Positions 23,546-34,561 of a stretch of 64,000 nucleotides of DNA are shown here, piece after piece. The first letter of the stretch is position 1; each line of letters begins with the position of its first letter. The notes beneath the pieces are model-generated. The model was not told the origin of the DNA and made no database searches. It was given only the letters and a program-made list of their open reading frames with translations. The position numbers and the translations under genes were made by a program. Source of the DNA: Piezodorus guildinii (lineage: Eukaryota; Arthropoda; Insecta; Hemiptera; Pentatomidae); contig CM041292.1 of assembly GCA_023052935.1 (NCBI GenBank), positions 39,625,639 through 39,689,638 on the forward strand. The letters are read 5' to 3'.

Positions 23546-24689
23546 TATACATTTTTTATTAAATAAAGTCGTTTAATAAACTTTTAAGTCCAATGAAACT
23601 AATTGTCGAAGAGGTTGAAATTAATTCACTTTTTTTGGAAGAACTCGTCCTGTGAAGATGATGCAAGAACGGGCGGAGGTCAGGAGATGGCCAGGACCTT
23701 GTGCCGGTATTCTTCTGACGTCATTGCCCTCTGACATTTGGCTACTACCTTCTTCTCCAAACTTAAGATGTGAGACAAAGAAGATTTCATACAGTGACGT
23801 ATGATGTTGAAATAAATATTTAATAACCAGAGACGTTAATTTGTATATGTGTAATCATAACAATCAAATATTATGAGAAGCAGAAGGAATAATGTTGATG
23901 AACGTTGAATGAGTTTGACCTAAATGCTGAGACACTCTTACAAATGAGCTACAGACACGTGGGAGTACATCCTCTTTGTCAAGTAATTAAAAATAGTTAT
24001 TATGCAAAGCTGTCAAAATTGGTTTAATGGGCAACTTATATTTCGGATAATCAAATAAGCCTCTTATAAATAAACTAGCTGACCAGACTTGTTCTGTCTT
24101 ATCTTAGCGAAACCGGTCAAGCCATTAACGTGTGGTGCGATCACCACAGGAAAATTGGATTCATTTATATATCTATAAACAAATACTACCTTAAACACAC
24201 CTACCAAACTTTATTACATAACTATCTCCAATTACACGACTGGTACAAGTTCTGAAAAAATTCTACTCAACTAGAACGAAATAAAATACATTGCATTTAC
24301 CCAGGGAAGATTTAAACAGTATAATTCACAAAAATAACAACATAATATTCCTTCCTTAAATAAATAGCATAATATACAGCATCTTAGAATGATCTACTGA
24401 AAGATGAGATAGGACCTGAAATAAATGAAACGAATTACAGACTAGAAACTTCAAACTGGGACAGAAACTAGAAAAATACATATCCCCCTCCCCCACCTCA
24501 AAAAAAATAAATAAAAGAATGCTCATCATATAAAAATTTTAAATTTCCGGAAAGGAAAATCTGGTGCACGAATAGTTAACAAAATCTACAGTTTTATGCG
24601 AGTTTATGCTTGGACATAGCTCAGTAATGCCCTGATGATGGCTCACAAGCTTTAGCCAAAACGTTGGCAAAATTAAAAATATTTATAAA
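23401..24689. other. noncoding interval
   Basis: No gene recognised. A TA tract lies at 23513-23537. 'actagctgaccagacttgttctgtc' at 24064 echoes 10719. The phrase 'cctgatgatggctcacaagctttagccaaaacgtt' at 24633 resembles a motif downstream of some retroelement ORFs, but too little remains to classify it. Confidence 0.4.
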
Positions 24690-24875
24690 AAGACTGACTC
24701 CTGATTATTCCACTTATAAGAGTTTCTACAGTCGACTATACATCATCAATACAATCAACAAAATTTGCAGTGTGTATAGCAATGATGCCTTTGCCGGAAA
24801 TTTTGAGTTGAAAGACGCAAAGCGCTCAGGTCGTCCTTCAACAGTTGATGACATAATTCAGAAAATTACCTGAAA
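24690..24875 (+). pseudogene. mariner transposase N-terminal fragment
   Basis: The + strand reads KICSVYSNDAFAGNFELKDAKRSGRPSTVDD, which matches the N-terminal helix-turn-helix/linker region of mariner transposases (KRSGRPS is characteristic). Nothing of the catalytic DDE domain follows, so it is a deletion derivative. It differs from the mariner at 10789, whose equivalent patch reads EDQPRAGR. Confidence 0.7.
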
Positions 24876-24994
24876 TATGTCAACATACAATAAATTAAAA
24901 TGGATCATATATAATTAGTGAAAAATATTTACAAGAATCTAAAGTTTTTATTGAATATAAAAGGAAAAAGCTAAGAACTTATTTTACAGCCCAA

Positions 24995-25262
24995 TAGGTT
25001 TGAAATATTGTATATAAGTATGAGTGTGTTCATATTCTTTTTATCTATTTGTTAAATTAGTATTTATTAAATCTATAAATTTTGGTATTATATACCTTTA
25101 TTTATTTTAATTTCATGTTATGTAGTTTGACTTTCCTTTTGTTGTTATTGTAAATATTGTATGAATGTAATCCTGTACCAATATTATTATTGCCCATTGT
25201 GACATATGGTAATATATCTGAATAAATAAATATATACCTACATCTGGTTAAATAAAAAATAG
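24995..25262 (+). mobile_element. Jockey-type 3'UTR-only copy
   Basis: Block for block it matches the 3'UTR of the element ending at 63831: 'aaatattgta', 'tctataaattttg.tatt.tatac', 'atgtagtttgactttccttttgtt', 'tgtaaatattgtatgaat', 'cctgtaccaatattattattg'. It ends 'tctgaataaataaata' where the other has a poly(A) tail. It is a severely 5'-truncated insertion. Confidence 0.8.
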
Positions 25263-26190
25263 GTTTGAAATAAATTAAAACAGGGAACAAAAAAGTTGAA
25301 CTGATATTGGGAAAACGCGAATGAAATTCTTCGATCATCTCAGGCGACTCCTGAAAAATCTATTGCCAATGATAATAATAGATTCTATAACCTCACATAT
25401 TAATTCCATTTTTTGGTTTGGTGAAATTCGAAAAGGCCTTAATAATGCAAACATAACATTAGATACTTTCCAGATCCAGACAGCTTCAGATACAAAGTAG
25501 ACGAATGGGAAGTTCCAAGAAACCGAAAGGGAAACAGTACAGACAAAAGTCGTCGGATTAGAGTAAACAGGCCTTTTCGACTCATGGAAGAACAAGTAAA
25601 ACTCAAAGAAAAATTTATCAGAGTATTTTCTTAACGACTTCCATTTTTTGGTAGAGTTCGCGATAATAATATTAACTAATTTTAAAGCAAACGAAAATGC
25701 AGAGGAAACGTATGAATGTTTTTTTTTTGTTGTTTTTTTTTTTCCATAGGAAAGGAACCTGTGACAGAATATAAAAGTGGTTGGACACCTGCTTGGCTCT
25801 GCGCCAGGGCTGCCTTGAGTAGGGTCGTTGACTGCTTGAGATCGCTACTGGGCCAGTAATCCCCTAGTTTATTGTTGACGTCTCTGATGTATATGTAGCA
25901 ACAAATCAGCATTGCAAAAGTGGGTAGTTCTTAAAGAGGAATGTATTATATTCATTTATCAGTTTTTAGCACCTAAATTTATTACTGACTGATTAATAAT
26001 GTCCTTCAAAGAAAAGAAGCGAACACATATCTTGAACTTGAAGTATCTTATAGAATATTATGTTCCATGTCGTCTGATAAGAACGTTATTTCATTCTTTT
26101 CTTACTGATTCAAAGGTATATAAAATTGATAATAATTAAATGAAATATGAGACGGTTCGTGTTGTTGTAAATATATGTATCTTCCCGAAA
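25263..26190. other. noncoding interval
   Basis: No recognisable gene. A T-rich run occurs at 25719-25744. Confidence 0.4.
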
Positions 26191-26400
26191 ACTCCTAGTT
26201 TCATCACTCGTTTTCCCACACTTTGATTATAGTTGCGTGGCATATAGCGGCCTCTTAAAGGTGCTACAGGACAGAGTAGAAAGAACAATGAGTTGTTTTT
26301 TAAGACGTGTATTAGGTACCTCGAGACGGTCACATGTATCCCACCTATACAACGAGTTAAAGTGGTTATACCCCACCTTTCGAAGATAATATTTCCTTAT
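26191..26400 (+). pseudogene. CR1-group LINE internal fragment
   Basis: The + strand reads LLVSSLVFPHFDYSCVAYSGLL, then RRVLGTSRRSHVSHLYNELKWLYPTFRR followed by a stop. The long element at 14287 has LLVSALIFPHFDYCCLVYGGLS and STPKRSHVTHFYGELKWLLPPIRR. The frame is open for about 65 codons before the first stop, and the fragment then runs into the ATT-rich minisatellite. Confidence 0.8.
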
Positions 26401-26549
26401 AATAATATTCTATATTATTATAAATTATAAGATATTCTATATTATATTATTAAGATATTATTATTAAGATATTATATTATTAAGATATTATTATTAAGAT
26501 ATTATATTATTATTAAGATATTATATTATTATTAAGATATTATATTATT
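26401..26549. repeat. ATTATTAAGAT-type minisatellite, left part
   Basis: Irregular tandem units of 'tattattaagata' / 'ttatattattaagata'. The array resumes at 27411 after the Jockey insertion. Confidence 0.85.
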
Positions 26550-27266
26550 AACACTGTCCTCAATACTTATGCTGATGACACGTGTGTCTTATCAGTCCAT
26601 AATGATCCAACTACTGCATCCCAAATCCTTCAGTCCCACATCAAAGCCATTGAAGAATGGTGTCAAAATTGGAGGATTAAAATAAACCCCAACAAATCCC
26701 ACCAAATCACCTTTACCCTTCGTCGCAAACCGATGACTTCCTGCCCCCCAGTATCCTTTAATAACATTACCCTTACTTCTGTAGAACAAATCCGATACCT
26801 AGGTCTCCATCTTGACAAGCGCCTTACTTGGAATCCTCACACAAGACTGAAACGACAAGAAACTTCTCGAAGATATCGATTACTACAACACTTACTAGAC
26901 AAACGCTCAAAACTTCCAGTACATTACAAAAGACTCATCTACATCACAATTATCAGACCTATTTGGACATATGGAATCGAGCTTTGGGGCTCTACGAAAC
27001 CATCTAATTCCTCCCGCATCCAGTCCTTACAATCCAAAATCCTTCGCAAAATCCTGAATGCTCCTTATTTTGTCACAAATGAAATCCTCCATAATGACCT
27101 AAACATCCCATTTGTTGCAGACATAGCCCGTGATAGATACTCCTCTTTCCATTCTAAACTCCCTGCACATACAAACCCACTTGTCCGTAATTTATCTTCC
27201 TCAGATATCCCTGATAACCCTCCAAGGCGACTGAAAAGAAGGTGGCCTCGGGACCTACTGTATTAA
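26550..27266 (+). CDS. Jockey reverse transcriptase C-terminal part, open frame
   Basis: An uninterrupted frame of about 238 codons that begins just upstream of the catalytic YADD (NTVLNTYADDTCVLS). It continues through IEEWCQNWRIKINPNKSH, IRYLGLHLDKRLTWNPHTRLK, the thumb-like segment with IRPIWTYGIELWGS, and the C-terminal RRLKRRWPRDLLY. The frame enters from the truncation point, so no start codon applies; the ATG at 26733 is internal. The absence of stops and frameshifts means this copy is recent. The first half of the RT and the endonuclease are missing, so no activity is expected. Confidence 0.88.
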   Translation, partial: NTVLNTYADDTCVLSVHNDPTTASQILQSHIKAIEEWCQNWRIKINPNKSHQITFTLRRKPMTSCPPVSFNNITLTSVEQIRYLGLHLDKRLTWNPHTRLKRQETSRRYRLLQHLLDKRSKLPVHYKRLIYITIIRPIWTYGIELWGSTKPSNSSRIQSLQSKILRKILNAPYFVTNEILHNDLNIPFVADIARDRYSSFHSKLPAHTNPLVRNLSSSDIPDNPPRRLKRRWPRDLLY

Positions 27267-27410
27267 AATAGTTAGTGAAGTGCTACCACTGGGTGGTTCT
27301 TTCTCAAGACATTTTCATGACTTTTTATATTCATTCTACATATTTACTTATTGTATTCTTTAGTACAGTTGTAAATTACTATAAATAAATAAAAAAAAAA
27401 AAAAAAAAAA
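26550..27410 (+). mobile_element. Jockey-clade LINE, 5'-truncated, with poly(A)
   Basis: A 5'-truncated Jockey insertion with its 3'UTR (27267-27390) and a 20-base poly(A) (27391-27410), embedded in a minisatellite. 'tattatta' borders both ends and could be the target duplication, but the host repeat makes that ambiguous. Confidence 0.88.
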
Positions 27411-27545
27411 TATTATTAAGATATTATTATTAAGATATTATATTATTAAGATATTATTATTAATATATTATATTATTATTATTAGGATATTATATTATTA
27501 AGATATTATATATTATTATAAATTATAAGATAATAATAATAAAAA
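27411..27545. repeat. ATTATTAAGAT-type minisatellite, right part
   Basis: The same irregular units as 26401-26549, interrupted by the Jockey insertion. Confidence 0.85.
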
Positions 27546-27649
27546 AAAAAAGGACATTGAGAAATCATATATTTACAAATTTTGTCTTGAGCAAACTTTG
27601 CATGGTCAAAATAATTCATTAAGCGGCATATTCTGATTTGTATCACAAA

Positions 27650-28290
27650 GACTTTTATTCGTTGATAAATTCATAGATTTCAGATGCTAAATCCAGAAAG
27701 ACTCTTAAGATTTCTATCGGATAGTCAATCAAATCATATTTGCCAAACCCGCCCCTCTCATCATTATATCTGGACCCATTATAATTATAATATCTTATTC
27801 TATAAAAAAAAAAAAACATATTTCCGGGAAAATGCAAAAATATAGCTATTAAAGTTTATTCGCCTTATCCGGTACAGATTTACATAAAACCGTATATTGC
27901 ATTTTTGAGCATTCCAGGGCCTCTTAGTCGTATATATGGAAATGGATGAAATAAAAGGAATCCTGAGATAAGATGTAGCCAAAGCAGTTTCTTGACAAGA
28001 AGAGTCGTAAAATAGATTTGCACGGGAATCTCAAAAATACCATAAAGTGTTTGGATTCTTTTTATTCCACTGTCCACTCAGTTCGCCAAACCTCCCTGGT
28101 GGATAACAAAGGATCGGAACCGGTTTGGCAAGTCCTTAAAGTCGGTACAGCCGATCGGAAATAGAAAGTTGTCGAAAAAAAAGCCTGAAATGCTTACTTG
28201 ATTAAGAATTTTAATCAAGTTTGATAGTGCATTTTTTGAGGTCTTATAATGAACCAATATCATAAGATCTTCTGCATTTTTTAGGATAAC
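27650..28290 (-). pseudogene. frameshifted coding remnant of unknown identity
   Basis: Three consecutive - strand frames relay with protein-like composition. About 28290-28078 is open for 70 codons and contains CTDFKDLPNRFRSF. The next frame runs through NKKNPNTLWYF and ISIYTTKRPWNAQKC (about 28077-27830). The last (27830-27655) contains NYNGSRYNDERGGFGKYDLIDY. Frame changes coincide with a homopolymer (poly-A at 27805-27817) and a point near 28078. I do not recognise the family. A degraded retroelement or an endogenised viral fragment is possible; a host exon is less likely given the frame breaks. Confidence 0.35.
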
Positions 28291-28759
28291 ATTATTGTAA
28301 ATACAAAATTAAAGCTTTATTTTTCCAGGTATATTCCACCAAGCATAATTAACCAGGCACTAACCGTTATAGAAAAATCCTATAATATTTCTTATAAAAA
28401 GAAGAATTGGAAGGGTATTTATCAACTTTTTTTTTTTCCATAATGAAAACGTATCATAGAACATAATTTTATGTTGGGATGTGATAAACTCAGATAATTA
28501 TTAACGTTATATATTCCCAAAAAACCATGTTTAATATAGCAAATATCAGTAGTGAAGCACGTAAATTAAATAATATAAACATAAATTATTATTTTTATTA
28601 TTAGTATTTTCATTTCATTTTCATTCTTATTTTTATTTATTCTATTCTTTTGTTGTTTTAAATGTTATAATATGCTATAAACTTATTGTACTTATTCTCT
28701 ATCTCTTTTGATCATTTAAAGATAATTGTCTATATTTATTGTAATCATTGATAATTTTA

Positions 28760-29180
28760 GTTTATTTTTTTTTTTGGCCAATGATATTCTTATTTTCTTG
28801 TATTTTTTATTTGCCTCTACCCTACAGGGTCATTGGCAACTGTGGTTTTCTATATTTGGTTGTAATACTTGATTTATTTTAAATAATTCAGTAACTTTTT
28901 CACCTTGTCTTCATCATCATTCAATATATGTTTTAGGGTATCTGTTAGTTTAATATTACGTCTTGATGTTTCGAAAAGGGGACCCTCTAATAATAGATGC
29001 TGAATAGTTTTTGGAACATTATCGCAATATTCGCAGGTGGGTGCATGCAGATTTCTCAAAAGGTAACCATGGGTAAACTGACAATGTCCTATACGGAGCT
29101 GGAATAAAATGATTTCCTCTTTTCTAGAAATCCTCGTGCTCGTAGTCCATTTTTTGGTGTCTTTTTACATCCAACACTTT
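28760..29180 (-). pseudogene. I-like LINE, RNase H end and zinc motif
   Basis: The - strand frame (about 29175 to 28874) reads RKEEIILFQLRIGHCQFTHGYLL, then PTCEYCDNVPKTIQHLLLEGP. The RIGH..xTHGYLL block and C-x2-C-x8-H pattern are the end of the RNase H region plus zinc-binding tail of I-type LINEs. The final Cys of the CCHC pattern is Gly here (LLLEGP), which would disable zinc binding. The 3'UTR contains 'ggcaa.tgaccctgtagggtagaggcaaat'. It is truncated at the 5' end. Confidence 0.75.
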
Positions 29181-30479
29181 ATATTGTCCTGTTATCCACG
29201 TTATTTCCCAGGTTCTTGTATTTGTGTTATTCTTAATGGGGCTTGTTCCAGAATAAAGTTGTTGTTTTTTTTCATTTATTCATTCATTCATTTTATTTTT
29301 TTAACAATGCACTCGGCTTGAAACTTCAGCAACGTTTGGCATAACATTACTAATCACCAGTACTTTCAGATAAGGAACACCATTTACAAATTAACCATGG
29401 TTTAGTCAAAAGAAAAGATAAAGGATTAAAAGAAATATTATAAAGATTCTAGTTAAAACTTGTGAGAAAACATAATAATATAGACTATATCACAATAAAG
29501 ATGGATTTCAGAAACGTTTTGATACAAAGCAATAAATAAGCCTGCTTATATTGGACTAAACATTATTATAAATTGTATTATAAATCAATGAACTTTAATC
29601 TAAATCGACTACAAAAAAAAATAATTATTTTATTTTTTGGAATAATTATTCTACAATAAATTTAAAAATATACGTTTTTTTTTTGGCATTTTTCACTAAA
29701 GATTTAAAAAAAGTGAAGCTGTGTTAAGTGGTGTTGTGATGCCTGAGAAGTGTATGCAGGACTGAGGTTTTTAACTAAGCCTCCATACTTAATATTTATT
29801 ACTTTTAAGGTTTGCTTTCACTGAAATTTTTACTCTAGGATCGTTTGCATTTACTTTTGAATGTGTTTAGATCTACTTTTAGAAGGAGACTAAGCATCTT
29901 TACCAATGTTTTTCAGATTGTATTGTTTTTTCTTTATAGCAAAATCTTCTTAAGATTATAACCATCAGCCATGTCGTGTAACAGAAGATCTCATTCGATA
30001 AGAATCAATGCAACTGGTAGCGCCGGCTTTTTTTTCCATGTCAGAATTTGCCTATCGCGAAACGAAAATCTTGTTCGACAGGCTTTGGAATATTAAAGGC
30101 TTACTCACAGCCATTATTTCTATTAAAATGCTTCACTGTCTAAAACTAAAACCTGGCAATTAGTGAAACAAAAAAAAGGACTTTTGTCGAGATGTAGACC
30201 TCAGGCTACCGGCGAAGATGTACGATTCTCGCAAAGCGAGCTTTGATTTGACTAGAAATCTGAGAATCATTAAGATATAATATTATCATATACATTAATT
30301 TATATAATATAAGTAGTGATATTATACTTCCAGATCTTTATCAATCTATTTTAAAAAATTGTTGTATTAAATTCGATTATTACAAATAATCGACAATATT
30401 TGTTGTTTATGTCGCACTAATGATTTCATCTTTATCTTAAATATAAGTTTTTAAAAACTACTATTTAGGCTGATTTTCA
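29181..30479. other. AT-rich noncoding interval
   Basis: No gene or repeat family recognised. (TTCA)n is found at 29272-29295. Confidence 0.45.
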
Positions 30480-31065
30480 CTTTTACATACCTGTATATGA
30501 AATGTATAGTAAGAGAAAGTATATTCAGTTTTTATAATAAATACACGTTTTAGAGTCCCTTGAGTCCAAAAAACGTCACGCGAAGAGGTCTGTTGTGTGG
30601 GTTCTGCGTGCGTGTGTTTTGTGATTCTAGCATGAAAGCATATAGTCGTACAAAACTGAAATTACTGATTTAAGGCAACTATAAGCCCGATACGTTACAC
30701 CAACTATTTTGCTATTACCGGCTGACTGAAAGTGCCACTTTATTCGATGCGTTTTTCAACCTTTTAAGTTTTTCTCAAACATTCATGAGTCTTATTTTAA
30801 TTTTACTTGCTAAATCAATGTAAATTTTAATAAGCTTTAATATAATTTCTGTTTCATTCTGATTGAAATAGTCTGATATAGAATATTCAATATAGAAATA
30901 GGACTGATAGCGCCGATATTTTTAATTTATTTTCTCTAACGTCGTAAGGGCCTAAATATAAAAGTAGAACAAATTTTGTAACCAAATAAAAAAGAAAAGA
31001 GCTAATATATTTTTAATGCAATTTTTAGTGATGCTCGCACTAGATTTTTAAAAATTGATTTAATC
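30480..31065 (+). repeat. RX repeat family, copy B (internal deletion)
   Basis: It opens 'tacctgtatatgaaatgtatagtaag', continues 'cacgttttagagtcccttgagtcc', a gtgcgtgtgtttt stretch and 'ttctgattgaaatagtctgata', and ends 'tttttaatgcaatttttagtgatgctcgcactagattttta'. Compared with copy D, the middle of the right half is missing. Confidence 0.75.
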
Positions 31066-31500
31066 ATTGACCAATTTATTTATCCTACATGTAATCTATA
31101 CTTATTTGCATCTAGTTCAGTGATATTCTTCCGTGTTATATAAAAAATGTATTATATCTTAAAAACTATTCTAAAAATATTTTTTGACCCATACTTTCAC
31201 TAAAAAATTAGATGTTATTTATGTACTCGAACGGAATACTGACCACCCTGGCGCCGCTCGTAGAACTGAGACCAACCTTGGACAGTCTGCATTCTGAGTT
31301 AGGATGCAAGGCCGTTGGCTTTTTGCAGCACAACCCCACCAGCTCCAGGAGTTCATCTCAATAAATTTAATGACGTCCTTTATTTTAAATTTCGTTTGGG
31401 TCGCTGTTTATTTATTTATCATCAGTTTATGCTGAAATGGCATATCGGACGATACTTCAGCAGGAGTCCTAAATGTATATATTCAGGTTTGTATGTTTCC
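31066..31500. other. noncoding interval
   Basis: Less AT-rich after 31240. A 92-codon + frame at 31315-31593 overlaps the antisense tRNA-like sequence and shows no recognisable protein. Confidence 0.35.
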
Positions 31501-31502
31501 AG

Positions 31503-31572
31503 TACCATGGATCGAACCCTAACCTCCTGGATGAGAGCCAGGTATCCTAGACTCTATACTATAGCGGATGAC
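31503..31572 (-). pseudogene. tRNA-Glu (CTC) pseudogene or tRNA-Glu-derived SINE head
   Basis: On the - strand the anticodon arm CCTGG-CTCTCAT-CCAGG is intact with anticodon CTC. It is preceded by 'gtctaggata' and followed by 'agggttcgatcc' (T-arm, box B). The acceptor and D stems no longer pair well and the T stem has mismatches, so a functional tRNA is unlikely. Confidence 0.6.
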
Positions 31573-31589
31573 TACGTATCCAGTGTTAA

Positions 31590-31775
31590 TTAGGACAGGG
31601 ATCTGTAACGAGTACCTCACATCTCACAGGCTCGAGACTATCATTTCCTTCCCTCCCGAAGGATGGAATAACTAAGGAATGAGGTTTTACTCCCATTAAG
31701 AGAACAACTGCCAGGTTCAAACCCGCAAGCTTTGGTATAGAAGGTTGTTATGCAAGCCACGACACCTAGGTGACC
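31590..31775 (-). mobile_element. tRNA-derived SINE, family C, copy 2
   Basis: Read on the - strand it starts 'ggtcacctaggtgtcgtggcttgcataacaacc', has box B 'ggtttgaacctgg', and continues 'ccttagttattccatccttcgggaggg' and 'gaggtactcgttacagatcc'. These align with copy 1 at 9174. It ends where the tRNA-Glu-like sequence begins, in the same orientation. Confidence 0.65.
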
Positions 31776-32104
31776 CCTAAATAGTTGTTACATAACATTT
31801 GTCGCCAGGGCTAATAGTTTAGCAGCTATTATATATTGAAGTATTCATGGTTTATTGTTTTTCTCAGTGAGGCAGACATTTTTTTTTTAATTTTTTAGTT
31901 TTCCTAAAAAGAAAACTATAGAGATGGGCTTGAAGGATGATTTTAAACTTTGTATGCAAACATTAATATACTTATATTTTTACTTCACCCCTGTTATTTA
32001 TTTCTAACAGAGTGATTATATTTAAGTTAATACTTGTTATGAACAGGTGTATAGAACAATGTGAATTCAGAGAAGGCTGTAACCTCTGTTGTGTACTTTA
32101 ATTA
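31776..32104. other. AT-rich noncoding interval
   Basis: Nothing recognised. Confidence 0.4.
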
Positions 32105-32300
32105 AAAATATTGACATTTAAGCCCTATCCGACTATTTTAATCAAAATGAAATCTACATAATATTAAATCTTATTAAATTTTACATTAATTTAGAAAGTG
32201 AAATTAAAATACGATTCAAAAATTTAGAGAAAATCTTGAAAGGGTGGGAAACGCATTGTATAAGGTTCACTTTCAGTCAGCCGAAGTCTGCAGAAGTAAG
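32105..32300 (-). repeat. RX repeat family, copy E (partial)
   Basis: The reverse strand of this block ('acatttaagccctatccgactattttaatcaaaatgaaatctacataatatta' and 'gggaaacgcattgtataaggt') matches the centre of RX as in copy D at 54215-54375. Confidence 0.7.
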
Positions 32301-33439
32301 ATTTTTTTTTAATTTAAGTTATGAGTAGATACCAATGGGTATCGATCACCCTCATGCCTAAATTCCATTTATACCAATTATCATCAAATCCGCCTGTTTT
32401 TACGGGCTTCAATTGTAACCAAAACCGATAGTTTGATATACAATTCGTTGATATATTCATTCAGAAGGCCAATATACTTTTAATTGTTGTAAAATACACT
32501 CAAATATATCCTCGTTCTCCTATCTTCTTTTGTAAACAAATTCACTTTTAAAAGAATTGTAAAGTGTTCTCTACCACATTTCCATGTTTTAGGTAATATG
32601 CCATACGTCTGAAATAGTTTTAATGTTTTTTCTTCTGACTTAAGAGCCTGACAAAGTTGTATCAGATTCACTATTAACAAAGACTTGTTAACGTTTCTTA
32701 AAATCTACGTGGGGAATAGGAACTAATAGGGAGAAAATTGGGTAAGGTGTGTATTCATCAATGAAATCATAATTAATAATTTAATTTTTAAAATTAATAT
32801 AATTATAATATTTATATATTATATAACTAAATAAATATTTTTATTAAACATAAAAAGTTAATGTGTCGAGTGTGATTTCCTAGATGACCGCATCCCAATC
32901 AAATTCTGCAATTACAGAACTGAAAATTTAATGAGAAGTTATAAATAGTGTGGCACGGGTTGTTAGTTACAATGCAACCATAGGCAGATAAGTATAAGGT
33001 AAAACATGAGTTTATCAAATAAAAAACTAAAGAGAGATGCAAAACGAAGGAAAATGAGAAAGAGTGAGAGAAAGGAAGAAACCAGATCCCGAAATGTTGA
33101 GGAAGTACTGCCTTATTTATATTTTTTTTTAATTCCTTGTGAATTCTTTAACCTGTTTGAGGCGAAGTTAACCTTTTAGCGGCCAATGCTCCTTAGTGAA
33201 AATAAACATTTACGTTGTTTTCAAAATATTTACCAACACCAAAACATTTTGGGGCTATATTTTTGTACGCAAAAACTTTTTTTTTCTAGATTCATTGCAA
33301 TTTTGTTTGTTTGTTTTTTTCGGGAAATTTTCTTTAATATGATATAACTTCCTTGTATGGTATATGCTAGTGCCTGTCTGCATCCGTCAAAATTATTAAA
33401 GGAAGAACTTAGGAAAAAAATACAAAATCTAATAACATT
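32301..33439. other. AT-rich noncoding interval
   Basis: Nothing recognised. Confidence 0.4.
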
Positions 33440-33740
33440 TTTACTTACACTTACATATATATTAAATATATAGTAAGGGAAAGTATTGGTATCCTGAAAA
33501 TTATCAAATTCACGTTATCAACAAAAATCCCCATTTCAGAGTCCCCTGAGTCCTAACTACCAAGTCTTTCAAAAAGATTGGCTTGTGTGTAATACGTTTA
33601 TCACAAAATCGAGAAGTCTTACGAATCTGATATTTCATATTTAAGATAAAAATACGCCCGAGATATTACAATTTTAAAAATGTTTAGCTCTTGGTTCGTC
33701 AAAATAATAATATTTCGGCTAACTGGTGGTCAAAATAATG
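33440..33740 (+). repeat. RX repeat family, copy C (partial)
   Basis: 'acatatatattaaatatatagtaagggaaagtattgg', 'tcagagtcccctgagtcc', 'aaaaagattggcttgtgtgt' and 'aatacgcccgagatattac' follow the RX order. It is truncated near 33740. Confidence 0.75.
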
Positions 33741-34199
33741 CCTAAGGTTTGTAATTTTTTTTTTTTTTTTACTTTTAATAAATTCAGTCCGATTTACCCA
33801 TTAAAGAAATGATATTGTAATGATACTATATTTACAGATGTTTTAATAAACCTCTGCATAAAACAAGAAACTAATGACTAAGTTTAAAATTAAAAACTGT
33901 GAAATCAAATTATCAAAAACCATTATCTAGACGTGCCACACACAAACACGCAACTTTTGGTGGGATTTTGCGAATTAGACTCAGTACCTAAAACGTTTGT
34001 AATCATAATAAAGTATAACTTGGTCTTTAAATTGAAACGACTTGGTCAACCAAAAAAGAGAACCGAGCGTAAATCAATATACATCATCCCCATAATGAAG
34101 ACAAAACCAGCAAAGAATTAATTTCGATCCAACAACAAGACAAGTAAGATTTACGACCTAAGCAAAAGAAGAATAAAATCTTTTTTAGATTTATTAGCT

Positions 34200-34440
34200 A
34201 TGCCATTATCCTGGAAGATAAATATACGACAACTGCTGCCGACGAATTACGACGCAGACATCGAGCATTAAGTTTTCGACGACTTCAAAGCCCGCTGAGT
34301 GGGGCGAGGACAGACTTAATTCACCGTGGGCGTTCATTGTTAACATCGCCGGGCTTCGTAGGAGGAGCAAGATAAGAGTGAAAGTGTCCGCCCTTATTGT
34401 GAGTGCAGGATCACAGGTCATCGCATCGCACCTAATTGGA
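34200..34440. other. GC-rich island of unknown nature
   Basis: A block of about 240 bases with clearly higher GC than its flanks (acaactgctgccgacgaattacgacg, cgccgggcttcgtaggagg). Each strand has an open frame of about 60-70 codons, neither with a recognisable domain or clear splice sites. It could be a conserved regulatory element, an exon of an unknown gene, or an element fragment. Confidence 0.35.
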
Positions 34441-34561
34441 ATTTCAAACTTATCCTTGCGTAATTTTAGCTTTCATTCAGATTGTTACGGCAAGAAAAGA
34501 AATATCATGAGCTAACACTAGTTGTATTTGCTGCTTATTAAAGCAGAATTTTAATTAAGAT

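Noticed and set aside
26733..26735. ATG 26733 as the start of a 177-residue protein
   Set aside because: The same frame is open upstream to 26550 and includes the YADD motif, so the ATG is internal to a truncated reverse transcriptase.
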